A stretch of 37,419 nt of DNA from Cellulomonas hominis (GTDB taxonomy: Bacteria > Actinomycetota > Actinomycetes > Actinomycetales > Cellulomonadaceae), in NCBI RefSeq assembly GCF_901521055.1, contig NZ_CABEGA010000041.1:1-37419 (forward strand). Direction: 5' to 3'. Made by a program: the position numbers and the translations under genes. The notes under the pieces were generated by a model. That model was not told the DNA's origin, made no database searches, and was given only the letters and a program-made list of their open reading frames with translations. This document shows, piece by piece, positions 8,123 to 17,563 of the stretch; position 1 is the stretch's first letter; every line of letters begins with the position of its first letter.

Positions 8123-8128
8123 TAGGAT
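8123..8128 (+). promoter_or_regulatory. -10 box TAGGAT ahead of the permease genes
   Basis: TAGGAT lies just after the tandem hairpins and 45 bases before GTG 8174. It probably starts a separate permease transcript with a leader of about 40 bases. No clear -35 is seen. Confidence 0.45.
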
Positions 8129-8173
8129 CCCCTCCCGTCCGCGGCACCCTTCCGTGAGCGAGGTTCCGTCTCC

Positions 8174-9694
8174 GTGCTGAGATTCCTGTGGCGCCGCTTC
8201 CTAGCGGGGCTGGCCACGTTGTTCGTGGCTCTCTTCTTGATGTACATCCTGGTCAACGCGGCGATCGACCCCCTCGCCGACCTCCGCGAGAGCACGGCGC
8301 CCAACAAGGCGCAGCTCATCGAGGCGCGGATCGACCAGCTGAACCTCGAGACCAACGTGGTCGTCCGGTTCTTCCAGTGGATCGGCAACTTCCTCACCGG
8401 TGACTGGGGCATCGCGTGGCGGACGGGCCAGGAGGTCACGACGCTGATCTCCCACGCCATCGGCTCGACGCTCGAGCTCGTCACCGCCGCGACGTTCCTC
8501 GCGCTGATCCTCGGCGTCTTCGTCGGTGTCGTGAGCGCGCTGCGGCAGTACAGCAGCTTCGACTACCTGATCATCTTCGTGTCGTTCCTGCTGTACTCGC
8601 TGCCCTCCTTCTGGGTGGCCGTCCTGCTCAAGCAGTGGGGCGCCATCGGCTTCAACGACTTCCTCGCCGACCCCACGCTGTCGTGGGCCGTGATCATCGG
8701 CCTGGCCGTGCTCTCGGGCGTGCTGTGGATGCTCGCCGTGGGCGGCTCGGTGCGCCGGCGCGTGCAGACGTTCGTCACCGCGACCGTGGCCACCGGGGCG
8801 CTGCTGGCGTACCTGCAGCTGTCGGGCTGGTGGGACGAGCCGCAGATCGGCCCGGTCCTGCTGATCATCCTGGGCGCCGGCACCGCGCTGGCCGTCGCGG
8901 CCGTGTCCGCGGGCCTGCAGAACCGCCGCGCGCTGTTCACCACGCTGACCGTCGTGGTCATCGGCGTCGTCCTGTACTTCCCGCTGCAGGGCCTGTTCGA
9001 CAGCATCGACGAGTCGCACCTGCTGATCGCCGGCCTGGCCGTCGTCACGGTGCTCGTCGGCTGGTTCGTCGGCATCCTGTTCGGCGGCCCCGACCGCGGC
9101 ATCTCCGCGCGCGCCGGTGCGATCACGGCCCTCGTCATGGGCGCGATGATCTTCGCGGACCAGGTCATGCGGTACTGGCCGGACTACTACACCGCGCTGC
9201 GCGGGCGGCCGATCCCGACCTTCGGCGACCGGACCCCGAACCTCGGCGGCAACTACTGGGTGCAGGTGCTCGACTCGTTCACCCACCTGATCCTGCCGAC
9301 GCTGACGCTGATCCTCATCGCGTTCGCGGCGTACACCCGGTACTCGCGCTCGAGCATGCTCGAGGTGATGAACCAGGACTACATCCGCACCGCGCGCGCC
9401 AAGGGCCTGCCGGAGCGGGTCGTCGTGGTCCGCCACGGGTTCCGCAACACGCTGATCCCGCTGGCCACCGTGGTCCCGATCGACGTCATCACCCTCATCG
9501 GCGGCGCGATCATCACCGAGGCCGTGTTCGCGCGGCCCGGCATGGGTCAGCTCTTCGTGCGGTCCCTGCAGGGCGCCGAGATCGAGCCCGTGATGGCCTA
9601 CCTCTTCATCACCGCGGCGCTGGCCATCATCGCGAGCATCGTCGCGGACATCATCTACGCGGTCGTCGACCCCCGGATCCGGTTGGACGCATGA
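8174..9694 (+). CDS. DppB/OppB-like ABC permease with a large extra membrane insert
   Basis: This inner-membrane permease of a peptide/nickel-type importer has 506 residues; DppB-family proteins are usually about 310-340. The N-terminal part (MLRFLWRRFLAGLATLFVAL) and the PSFW loop near residue 143 are standard. The C-terminal part has the LILPTLTLILIAFAAYTRYS segment and the EAA loop at about 396-420 (QDYIRTARAKGL, then RHGFRNTLIPL). Between them, at about residues 169-340, are some four to five additional hydrophobic segments. The frame is continuous, so this is an insertion and not a frameshift. The GTG start at 8174 has a weak ribosome site. The stop overlaps the next gene by ATGA. Confidence 0.9.
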   Translation: MLRFLWRRFLAGLATLFVALFLMYILVNAAIDPLADLRESTAPNKAQLIEARIDQLNLETNVVVRFFQWIGNFLTGDWGIAWRTGQEVTTLISHAIGSTLELVTAATFLALILGVFVGVVSALRQYSSFDYLIIFVSFLLYSLPSFWVAVLLKQWGAIGFNDFLADPTLSWAVIIGLAVLSGVLWMLAVGGSVRRRVQTFVTATVATGALLAYLQLSGWWDEPQIGPVLLIILGAGTALAVAAVSAGLQNRRALFTTLTVVVIGVVLYFPLQGLFDSIDESHLLIAGLAVVTVLVGWFVGILFGGPDRGISARAGAITALVMGAMIFADQVMRYWPDYYTALRGRPIPTFGDRTPNLGGNYWVQVLDSFTHLILPTLTLILIAFAAYTRYSRSSMLEVMNQDYIRTARAKGLPERVVVVRHGFRNTLIPLATVVPIDVITLIGGAIITEAVFARPGMGQLFVRSLQGAEIEPVMAYLFITAALAIIASIVADIIYAVVDPRIRLDA

Positions 9695-10788
9695 GCACCC
9701 AGGCACCCACTCCCCAGAGCCCCGACGAGCGGCCCGCCGAGCACCTCGAGAACGCGATCGAGCTGCAGGACGTCGCCGGTCTGTCGCAGGGGCAGATCGT
9801 CCGGCGGCGGTTCTTCCGCCACCGCGGCGCCATCGCCGGCCTGGTCGTCCTCGCAGCCGTCGTCCTCCTGGCCTTCACCTCGGTGGGCTTCGGGCCCGTC
9901 CCGGGCTGGTGGAAGTACACCGGCGCCCCGGACCCGGCCAACATCACCAACCCCGGCGGCGCGCCGACGCTCAGCATGCCGACGTGGCTCGGCGGCACCG
10001 GCTTCGCACTCGGCGAGCACCCGCTCGGCCAGGACGAGATCGGGCGCGACATGTTCGCCCAGGTCATGCGCGGCACCCAGACGTCGCTCATGGTCATGGC
10101 GATCATCGGCGTCGTGTCCTGCATCGTCGGCGTGCTGATCGGCTCGCTGGCCGGGTTCTTCCGCGGCCGGCTCGAGACGGTCCTCATGCGGACCACCGAC
10201 CTGGTCATCACGGTGCCGTCGCTCGTGATCGGCGCCGTCGTCGGGAAGCTCGCCGGCGGTGTCTCGGGCCTCGTGTTCGCGGTGGCCCTGGGCCTCATCC
10301 TGTGGACGAGCCTGGCGCGGCTGGTGCGCGGCGAGTTCCTGTCGCTGCGCGAGCGGGAGTTCGTCGACGCGGCCCGCGTGGCCGGCGCCAGCAGCTCGCG
10401 GATCATCTTCAAGCACATCCTGCCCAACGCGATCGGCGTGATCATCGTCAGCACCACGCTGCTGATGAGCCAGGCGATCCTGCTGGAGACGGCCCTGTCG
10501 TACATCGGGTTCGGCATCACGCCGCCCGAGGTCTCCCTGGGCCGCCTGATCAGCGACTACCAGAGCGCGTTCGCCACCCGCCCGTGGCTGTTCTGGTGGC
10601 CGGGTCTGTTCATCGTGGCGATCGCGCTGAGCATCAACTTCATCGGCGACGGCCTGCGCGACGCGTTCGACCCGCGGCAGAAGCGCATCCCGTCCCAGCG
10701 CAAGATGGAGAAGGCGGAGGCGCGCTCGCGCGAGACCGCGATGCCGCTGCAGGTGCAGGGCCGCAACGCGGGCCTGGGCCCGAGCTAG
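9691..10788 (+). CDS. DppC/OppC-like ABC permease
   Basis: This is a 365-residue second permease of the peptide-type importer. It has an OppC_N-type start with a cytoplasmic tail (residues ~1-40) and a first membrane helix around AIAGLVVLAAVVLLAFTSVG. The motif HPLGQDEIGRDMFAQVMRG precedes the core. The transport domain includes the EAA loop EFVDAARVAGASSSRIIFKH and the C-terminal SINFIGDGLRDAFDPRQK typical of DppC. ATG 9691 overlaps the dppB-like stop (ATGA), indicating coupled translation. The charged C-terminal tail is longer than usual. The matching ATPase is encoded beyond an opposite-strand gene. Confidence 0.94.
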   Translation: MSTQAPTPQSPDERPAEHLENAIELQDVAGLSQGQIVRRRFFRHRGAIAGLVVLAAVVLLAFTSVGFGPVPGWWKYTGAPDPANITNPGGAPTLSMPTWLGGTGFALGEHPLGQDEIGRDMFAQVMRGTQTSLMVMAIIGVVSCIVGVLIGSLAGFFRGRLETVLMRTTDLVITVPSLVIGAVVGKLAGGVSGLVFAVALGLILWTSLARLVRGEFLSLREREFVDAARVAGASSSRIIFKHILPNAIGVIIVSTTLLMSQAILLETALSYIGFGITPPEVSLGRLISDYQSAFATRPWLFWWPGLFIVAIALSINFIGDGLRDAFDPRQKRIPSQRKMEKAEARSRETAMPLQVQGRNAGLGPS

Positions 10789-10814
10789 TGACCGCCCCCG
10801 CCCCGCGGCGCGCG

Positions 10815-11420
10815 TCAGCCGACCAGGCTGCCCAGCACGCCCGCCACCAGCAGCACGGCCACGACCGCGATCGTGCGGCCGTGCCAGGTGCTGCGCGGCG
10901 TGACGCCCGCCTCGACGGCGCGCTCCGCGTCGCTCAGGTGGCCGGCGGCCTGGAGCCGCTGGTAGCGGTCGGCGACCGCGCGGGCCGCGCCGTCCGCGGT
11001 GCCCGGGTGGCGCAGCACGGCGTCGGCCGGCGCGGACCGCGGCCCCTCGGCCTCGGAGCCGCGACGCAGCCGCGCCACGGTGCCGCTGGCGCGGGGAGCC
11101 GCCCAGGCGCTCACGCGGCCCTCGGTGGTGCGGACCTCCAGGGAGTAGCCGGCCTCGACGCCGCGGAACGCGGGCCACGGCACCTCCACCGTGCGCCACA
11201 CGTTGCGGACCTCCACGCCGCCGTCGCTCACCACGACGCGCGGCAGCCAGAACAGCGCGGCGACCAGCACCACGCCCAGCAGCGCCCAGGCGCCGTGGGC
11301 GAGGGCGTAGCGGACACCGTCGCTCACCACCATGCTGACCAGGACGATCACGGCCACCACGGCGCTCGCGCCCGTGAGAACGCGGCCGTACGTCGAGCAG
11401 AACACGTGCGTGGGACCCAT
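10815..11420 (-). CDS. PH-domain membrane protein (bPH_6-like)
   Basis: This is a 201-residue protein with two N-terminal membrane helices (about residues 14-34 and 42-60), then a short bacterial PH-like domain (about 62-112: VVVSDGGVEVRNVWRTVEVP, then the motif PWPAFRGVE). A low-complexity charged linker follows, with a final hydrophobic helix at about 182-200. This layout matches actinobacterial low-molecular-weight antigen 6-type PH proteins of unknown role. The ATG at 11420 is preceded on this strand by a gggag stretch. The gene is inverted inside an otherwise co-directional importer locus. Its 3' end is 26 bases from the convergent permease stop and its 5' end 84 bases from the ATPase start. 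Confidence 0.75.
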   Translation of the reverse strand: MGPTHVFCSTYGRVLTGASAVVAVIVLVSMVVSDGVRYALAHGAWALLGVVLVAALFWLPRVVVSDGGVEVRNVWRTVEVPWPAFRGVEAGYSLEVRTTEGRVSAWAAPRASGTVARLRRGSEAEGPRSAPADAVLRHPGTADGAARAVADRYQRLQAAGHLSDAERAVEAGVTPRSTWHGRTIAVVAVLLVAGVLGSLVG

Positions 11421-11465
11421 GGCCCCATGCTCCCAGACGCCCGGTCGACGACCGCGACGTCATGG

Positions 11466-11488
11466 TGCACCGGCACGCAGCCGGTGCA
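11466..11488 (+). promoter_or_regulatory. Hairpin just upstream of the fused ATPase ribosome site
   Basis: The 9-bp stem tgcaccggc/gccggtgca has a 5-base loop acgca. It abuts the Shine-Dalgarno aggaagga (11488-11496) of the ATPase gene. In the mRNA it would sit directly before, and may influence, ribosome binding. It could also act as an mRNA 5' stabiliser. Confidence 0.4.
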
Positions 11489-11504
11489 GGAAGGACACTG
11501 AACC

Positions 11505-13328
11505 GTGGCCATCGACACCTCCCACGCCTCCGCAGCGGCCCCCAGCACCCAGCCGGTGCTGAGCGTCCGCGACCTCGGCGTCGACTTCTACGTCGACGGC
11601 GCCTGGTTCCCCGCGGCCAAGGGCGTCAGCTACGACGTGCGGCCCGGCGAGGTCCTGGCGATCGTCGGCGAGTCCGGGTCGGGCAAGACCCAGTCCTCGA
11701 TGGCGCTGCTCGGCCTGCTGCCGCCCAACGGCCGCGCCCGGGGCAGCGCGAAGATCGGCGACCGCGAGCTCATCGGCATGTCGTCCGGCAAGCTCCGCCG
11801 CATCCGCGGCAAGGAGATCGCGGTGATCTTCCAGGAGCCGATGACGGCCCTGAACCCCGTCTACACGATCGGCTTCCAGATCGTCGAGACGCTCCGCACG
11901 CACTTCGAGATGGGCCCGGTCGCCGCCAAGGAGCGCGCGATCGAGCTGCTGCGCCTCGTGGAGATCCCCGAGCCCGAGCGCCGCTTCGACTCCTACCCGC
12001 ACCAGCTGTCGGGCGGTCAGCGTCAGCGCGCGATGATCGCGCAGTCCCTGGCGTGCGACCCCAAGCTGCTGATCGCCGACGAGCCGACCACCGCGCTCGA
12101 CGTCACGGTCCAGGCCGAGATCCTCAAGCTCATGCGGGACCTGCGGCACCGCATCAACTCCGGCATCATCCTCATCACCCACGACATGGGCGTGGTGGCC
12201 GACATGGCCGACAGCATCGTGGTGATGAAGGACGGCGAGGTCGTCGAGCACGGCACGTCGGCCGAGATCTTCGCGGCGCCGAAGCACACGTACACGCAGC
12301 GGCTGCTCGCGTCCGTCCCGCACCTCGGCCGCAGCGTCACCACCGCCGAGCCCGTCGAGGGGGAGGCCGTGCTGTCGCAGGCGATCCCCGCGACCGCCCA
12401 GGCCACCACCGTGCTCGAGGCCCGCGACATGGTCGTGGAGTACCCGGGCCGCGGGCGGGTCCCGGCGTTCCGCGCGGTGGACGAGGTCAGCTTCACGATC
12501 CGGCAGGGCGAGGTGCTCGGCCTGGTGGGCGAGTCCGGCTCCGGCAAGACCACGATCGGCCGCGCCATCGTCGGCCTGCTGCCCGTCACGGGCGGGTCGC
12601 TGTCGATCGCGGGCACCGACATGGTCGGCGCCACCACCAAGACGCTGCGCCCGCTGCGCAGCCAGGTCGGCATCGTGTTCCAGGACCCGGGATCGTCCCT
12701 GAACCCGCGGCTCCCGATCGGCGAGTCCATCGCCGAGCCGCTCATGCTGCACAAGGGCATCAAGGGCGCCGACCTCAGCCGCGAGGTCGAGCGGCTGCTC
12801 GACCAGGTGCAGCTGCCGCGCGCCATGCGCAACCGCTACCCGCACGAGCTGTCCGGCGGCCAGCGCCAGCGCGTCGGCATCGCCCGCGCGCTGTCCCTGG
12901 AGCCGAAGCTGCTGGTCGCGGACGAGCCGACGTCGGCCCTCGACGTCTCGGTGCAGGCCACGGTGCTGGAGCTGTTCCAGGAGCTGCAGCGCGAGCACGG
13001 CTTCGCGTGCCTGTTCATCAGCCACGACCTCGCGGTCGTCGAGATCCTGTCCGACCGGATCGCCGTCATGCACAAGGGCAAGCTCGTCGAGGCGGGGGAC
13101 ACCGCCCAGGTCGTCACCGCCCCGCAGCACCCGTACACGCAGCGGCTGCTCGCGGCCGTGCCGGTCCCGGACCCCGAGGAGCAGCGCCGCCGCCGCGAGA
13201 CCCGCGACGCGATGCTCGAGGCCCAGCGTGCCGAGCTCGAGCGCGAGGAGGCCGCGTCGGTGGTCGGCGCGGTCGCCCCGCACGCCGAGGACGTCGAGGT
13301 GCGGCACCTGCCGCCGACGGGCGTCTGA
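11505..13328 (+). CDS. Fused DppD-DppF dipeptide/nickel ABC ATPase
   Basis: This 607-residue protein carries both nucleotide-binding domains of the importer in one chain. Domain 1 has Walker A GESGSGKT at 55-62, LSGGQ at 168-172 and Walker B LLIADEP near 188-194. Domain 2 has Walker A GESGSGKT at 342-349 and LSGGQ at 449-453 followed by LLVADEP. Each domain ends in the OppD/F-type tail with HPYTQRLL or HTYTQRLL. The last ~50 residues are charged and coiled-coil-like. GTG 11505 has the ribosome site aggaagga. It pairs with the DppB/DppC-like permeases upstream across the inverted PH gene. Such fusions are common in actinobacteria. Confidence 0.94.
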   Translation: MAIDTSHASAAAPSTQPVLSVRDLGVDFYVDGAWFPAAKGVSYDVRPGEVLAIVGESGSGKTQSSMALLGLLPPNGRARGSAKIGDRELIGMSSGKLRRIRGKEIAVIFQEPMTALNPVYTIGFQIVETLRTHFEMGPVAAKERAIELLRLVEIPEPERRFDSYPHQLSGGQRQRAMIAQSLACDPKLLIADEPTTALDVTVQAEILKLMRDLRHRINSGIILITHDMGVVADMADSIVVMKDGEVVEHGTSAEIFAAPKHTYTQRLLASVPHLGRSVTTAEPVEGEAVLSQAIPATAQATTVLEARDMVVEYPGRGRVPAFRAVDEVSFTIRQGEVLGLVGESGSGKTTIGRAIVGLLPVTGGSLSIAGTDMVGATTKTLRPLRSQVGIVFQDPGSSLNPRLPIGESIAEPLMLHKGIKGADLSREVERLLDQVQLPRAMRNRYPHELSGGQRQRVGIARALSLEPKLLVADEPTSALDVSVQATVLELFQELQREHGFACLFISHDLAVVEILSDRIAVMHKGKLVEAGDTAQVVTAPQHPYTQRLLAAVPVPDPEEQRRRRETRDAMLEAQRAELEREEAASVVGAVAPHAEDVEVRHLPPTGV

Positions 13329-13347
13329 GCGCCACCCGTACCACCTG

Positions 13348-13390
13348 CGCACCGCCCGTGCACGAGGCCTCCTCGTGCACGGGCGGTGCG
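13348..13390 (+). terminator. 20-bp perfect stem-loop after the ATPase gene
   Basis: The left arm 13348-13367 and right arm 13371-13390 are perfectly complementary over 20 bp around a 3-base loop (cct). This is the strongest hairpin in the window outside the terminal palindrome. It begins 20 bases after the ATPase stop and separates the importer from typA. Confidence 0.8.
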
Positions 13391-13396
13391 TGCGCG

Positions 13397-13402
13397 TAGA
13401 AT
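13397..13402 (+). promoter_or_regulatory. -10 box TAGAAT of typA
   Basis: TAGAAT lies 7 bases after the terminator hairpin and would give a leader of about 50 bases before typA. Any -35 element would fall within the hairpin's right arm. Confidence 0.5.
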
Positions 13403-13462
13403 CGATCGGCGCTCGACGTCGTCGCGCCCCACCTCCCCACCCCTCGCGGAATGAGTCCTGAT

Positions 13463-15400
<1,938 letters not shown>

Positions 15401-15410
15401 CGCGTCTCCG

Positions 15411-16454
15411 ATGCACCTGACCGCGAGCACGTCCCCCACGGGGGGCGTGCTCGCGGTGCACGCGCACCCGGACGACGAGACGCTGACGTCCGGCGCGCTG
15501 CTCGCGACGTGGGCCGCCGCCGGGCTGCCGGTGACCGTCGTGACCTGCACCCGCGGGGAGCGCGGCGAGGTGATCGGCGCGGCGCTGGCGCACCTGGAGG
15601 GCGACGGCCCGGCGCTGGCCCGGCACCGGGAGCGTGAGGTCGCGGCGGCGGTCGCCGCGCTGGGCGTCCGGGACCACCGCTTCCTGGACACCCTCCCTGC
15701 CCCGGTCCCACCGGTCCTGCCCGGACCGCGGTACGAGGACTCCGGGATGGCCTGGCTGGGGGTCGGGCGGGCCGGTGGCACGGGGGACGTGCCGTCCGGG
15801 GCGTTCGTCGCGGTGCCGCTCGGCGATGCCGTCGGGCGGCTGGCCGGGCTGATCCGGGAGCGCCGGCCCGACCTCGTCGTCACGTACGAGCCCGGCGGCG
15901 GCTACGGCCACCCCGACCACGTCCGGGCGCACGAGGTGACGACGCGCGCCGTGGAGCTCGCGGCGGACCCGGCGTGGGGGTCCGGCGCGACCTGGTCGCC
16001 CGGCGTCGCGTGGGCCGTCGCGCCGGCCGGCGCCCTGCGCGCGGGGTACGCCGCCCTGGCGGACGACCCGGGCGTGGCCGCCGTGCTCGCCGCGCACGCC
16101 GACGACCGTCGCGCGACCCGCGAGTCCCCTCTCGCGCTCCCCGACCCGGAGGGCCCGCTGCCGTCCGTGGCAGTGCCGGGCCCGGTCGACCTGGTGGTCG
16201 ACGTGCGCCCCGTCCGCGACCGCGTGCTCGCGGCCCTGCGCGCGCACGCCACCCAGGTGCAGGCCGTCCGCCCGCTCGACCACCCCGGGGCCGTCGCGTG
16301 CCTGGCCCTGTCGAACCTCGTGCTCGCGCCCGTCCTGCCGGAGGAGTGCTATCGGTGGGCACCGCGCCGGGCGCCGCGCGCGGACCTGCCGCTGCCGCCC
16401 GGTGCACGGGTGGCGCACCCGCGTGACGCGCGCCCGGCGCCGGACGTAGCCTGA
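15411..16454 (+). CDS. mshB: Mycothiol deacetylase MshB (PIG-L/LmbE family)
   Basis: This zinc enzyme removes the acetyl group from GlcNAc-Ins in mycothiol synthesis, producing GlcN-Ins for MshC. The metal and catalytic motif AHPDDE is at residues 18-23 and the third-ligand motif YGHPDHV at 165-171 (H170). TCTRGERGEV, characteristic of MshB/Mca proteins, lies between them. At 347 residues it is longer than mycobacterial MshB (about 300), mostly through loops. The mycothiol-conjugate amidase Mca is a related alternative, but the position directly after typA and before a DUF6113 gene matches mshB. It starts 10 bases after typA, so is probably co-transcribed. Confidence 0.9.
   Translation: MHLTASTSPTGGVLAVHAHPDDETLTSGALLATWAAAGLPVTVVTCTRGERGEVIGAALAHLEGDGPALARHREREVAAAVAALGVRDHRFLDTLPAPVPPVLPGPRYEDSGMAWLGVGRAGGTGDVPSGAFVAVPLGDAVGRLAGLIRERRPDLVVTYEPGGGYGHPDHVRAHEVTTRAVELAADPAWGSGATWSPGVAWAVAPAGALRAGYAALADDPGVAAVLAAHADDRRATRESPLALPDPEGPLPSVAVPGPVDLVVDVRPVRDRVLAALRAHATQVQAVRPLDHPGAVACLALSNLVLAPVLPEECYRWAPRRAPRADLPLPPGARVAHPRDARPAPDVA
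16447..16452 (+). promoter_or_regulatory. -10 box TAGCCT of the DUF6113 gene, leaderless
   Basis: TAGCCT overlaps the last codons of mshB and lies 7 bases before GTG 16460. It would give a leaderless transcript that starts inside the operon. Confidence 0.45.
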
Positions 16455-16459
16455 CGCCC

Positions 16460-16882
16460 GTGCCGCGCCTGACCCTCCGCCTCGTCCTCCGCCTGCTGGG
16501 CGCCCTGCTGCTGGGCGTGCTCGTCGGCGCCGTCGGCACGGTGATGCACCGCTCGGAGCGGCCGTGGGGCGTGGTCGTGTGCCTGCTGCTCGTGCTCGCC
16601 GCGGCGGTCTCGGTGCGCGCCGCATCGGACTGGCGCGGGTCGCTCGCCCTGCTGGTCGGGCTGTTCGTGTCCGCGCAGGTCCTGTCCGGGCGCGGCCCCG
16701 GCGGGGACGTGCTGGTGCCGGCCGACGGCCCGATCGGGTGGGTGTGGACGCTCGGCGCGCTGGCGGTCGGCCTGGCGGTCGCCCTCGCGCCACGGGCGTG
16801 GTTTGCGGACGTCCCGCTGCGGCGCCGCGCGGCAGGGCCCTCGGCGACCCCGGCGACCCCGGCGACCCCGGCCGCGCCGTGA
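16460..16882 (+). CDS. DUF6113 family small membrane protein
   Basis: This 140-residue protein is predicted to span the membrane four times (about residues 5-27, 36-54, 60-76 and 90-110). A short polar tail has ATPATPATP repeats, encoded by a 9-bp tandem repeat near 16850-16875. Proteins of this type commonly follow mshB in actinobacteria (Rv1171-like position), but the function is unknown. GTG 16460 is 5 bases after the mshB stop. The gene's stop overlaps the next gene by GTGA. Confidence 0.7.
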   Translation: MPRLTLRLVLRLLGALLLGVLVGAVGTVMHRSERPWGVVVCLLLVLAAAVSVRAASDWRGSLALLVGLFVSAQVLSGRGPGGDVLVPADGPIGWVWTLGALAVGLAVALAPRAWFADVPLRRRAAGPSATPATPATPAAP

Positions 16883-17409
16883 CCCGCGTCGACCCGCTCT
16901 TCGGGGACGGCGCCGTCACCGGTCAGGCGGCCACGGACGCCTACCGGAGCGCGATCAGCCGGCTCCCCGCCGGCGTCGCCGTGGTCGCGGTGCGCTGGCG
17001 CGGGCTCGACCACGCGATGACCGCCAGCGCGGTGACGTCCGTGTCCCTCGAGCCGCCGATGCTCCTGTTCTGCGTGCACCAGGACGCCCGCCTGCGGGAG
17101 GCGCTCGACGACGTCGACACGTGGGCGGTCAGCGTGCTCGCGGACGACCAGGCGCCCGTCGCCGACTGGCTGGCCTCGCCGGGGCGCCCGGCGATCGGGC
17201 AGCTCGGGCGCGTCCCGCACGAGCCGGCGCCGCGCTCCGGCGCCGCGTGGGTGACCGGTGCCGCCGCGTGGTTCGAGTGCCGGACGGCGCAGGTCGTCGC
17301 GGCCGGGGACCACGACCTCGTCGTCGGGCAGGTGCTGGAGTCCCGCGAGGGCGACGCCGAGGCGGGCAGCCTCGTGCACCTGCGGCGCCGGGTCCGCGGC
17401 CTGCGCTGA
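16879..17409 (+). CDS. Flavin reductase-like, FMN-binding domain protein
   Basis: This is a 176-residue protein with the flavin reductase split-barrel fold. Recognisable parts are YRSAISRLPAGVAVVAVRW, the core MTASAVTSVSLEPPMLLFCV and the C-terminal block WFECRTAQVVAAGDHDLVVG with LVHLRRRVRGL. Such domains bind FMN and supply reduced flavin to a monooxygenase, or act as stand-alone reductases. No partner monooxygenase is encoded nearby. GTG 16879 overlaps the previous stop by four bases. A basal 6-bp GC hairpin (17485-17503) follows the gene at some distance. The gene occupies the space where some relatives carry fbiC. Confidence 0.88.
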   Translation: MTRVDPLFGDGAVTGQAATDAYRSAISRLPAGVAVVAVRWRGLDHAMTASAVTSVSLEPPMLLFCVHQDARLREALDDVDTWAVSVLADDQAPVADWLASPGRPAIGQLGRVPHEPAPRSGAAWVTGAAAWFECRTAQVVAAGDHDLVVGQVLESREGDAEAGSLVHLRRRVRGLR

Positions 17410-17507
17410 CCTGCTCCGCGCGGCGGCGGCCGGGCCGTTGTGAAGTCGTGACCTGCCGGACCGGGGCAAACGGGGCGGTGGCGCGGCGGCGGGACGAGCC
17501 GCCCCCG

Positions 17508-17513
17508 TAGAAT
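17508..17513 (+). promoter_or_regulatory. -10 box TAGAAT of the VanW-family gene
   Basis: TAGAAT has the same context (gTAGAATcg) as the typA -10 box. It lies 50 bases before ATG 17564, which has its own ribosome site. No -35 is recognisable. Confidence 0.5.
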
Positions 17514-17563
17514 CGCTCGCGGCGTGGTGACCTGCGCGCCGCGTCTCGCGAGGGGGAACCTGG

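Noticed and set aside
10789..10814. A terminator between the dppC-like and PH genes
   Set aside because: The 26-base gap is GC-rich, but I found no stem long enough to call.
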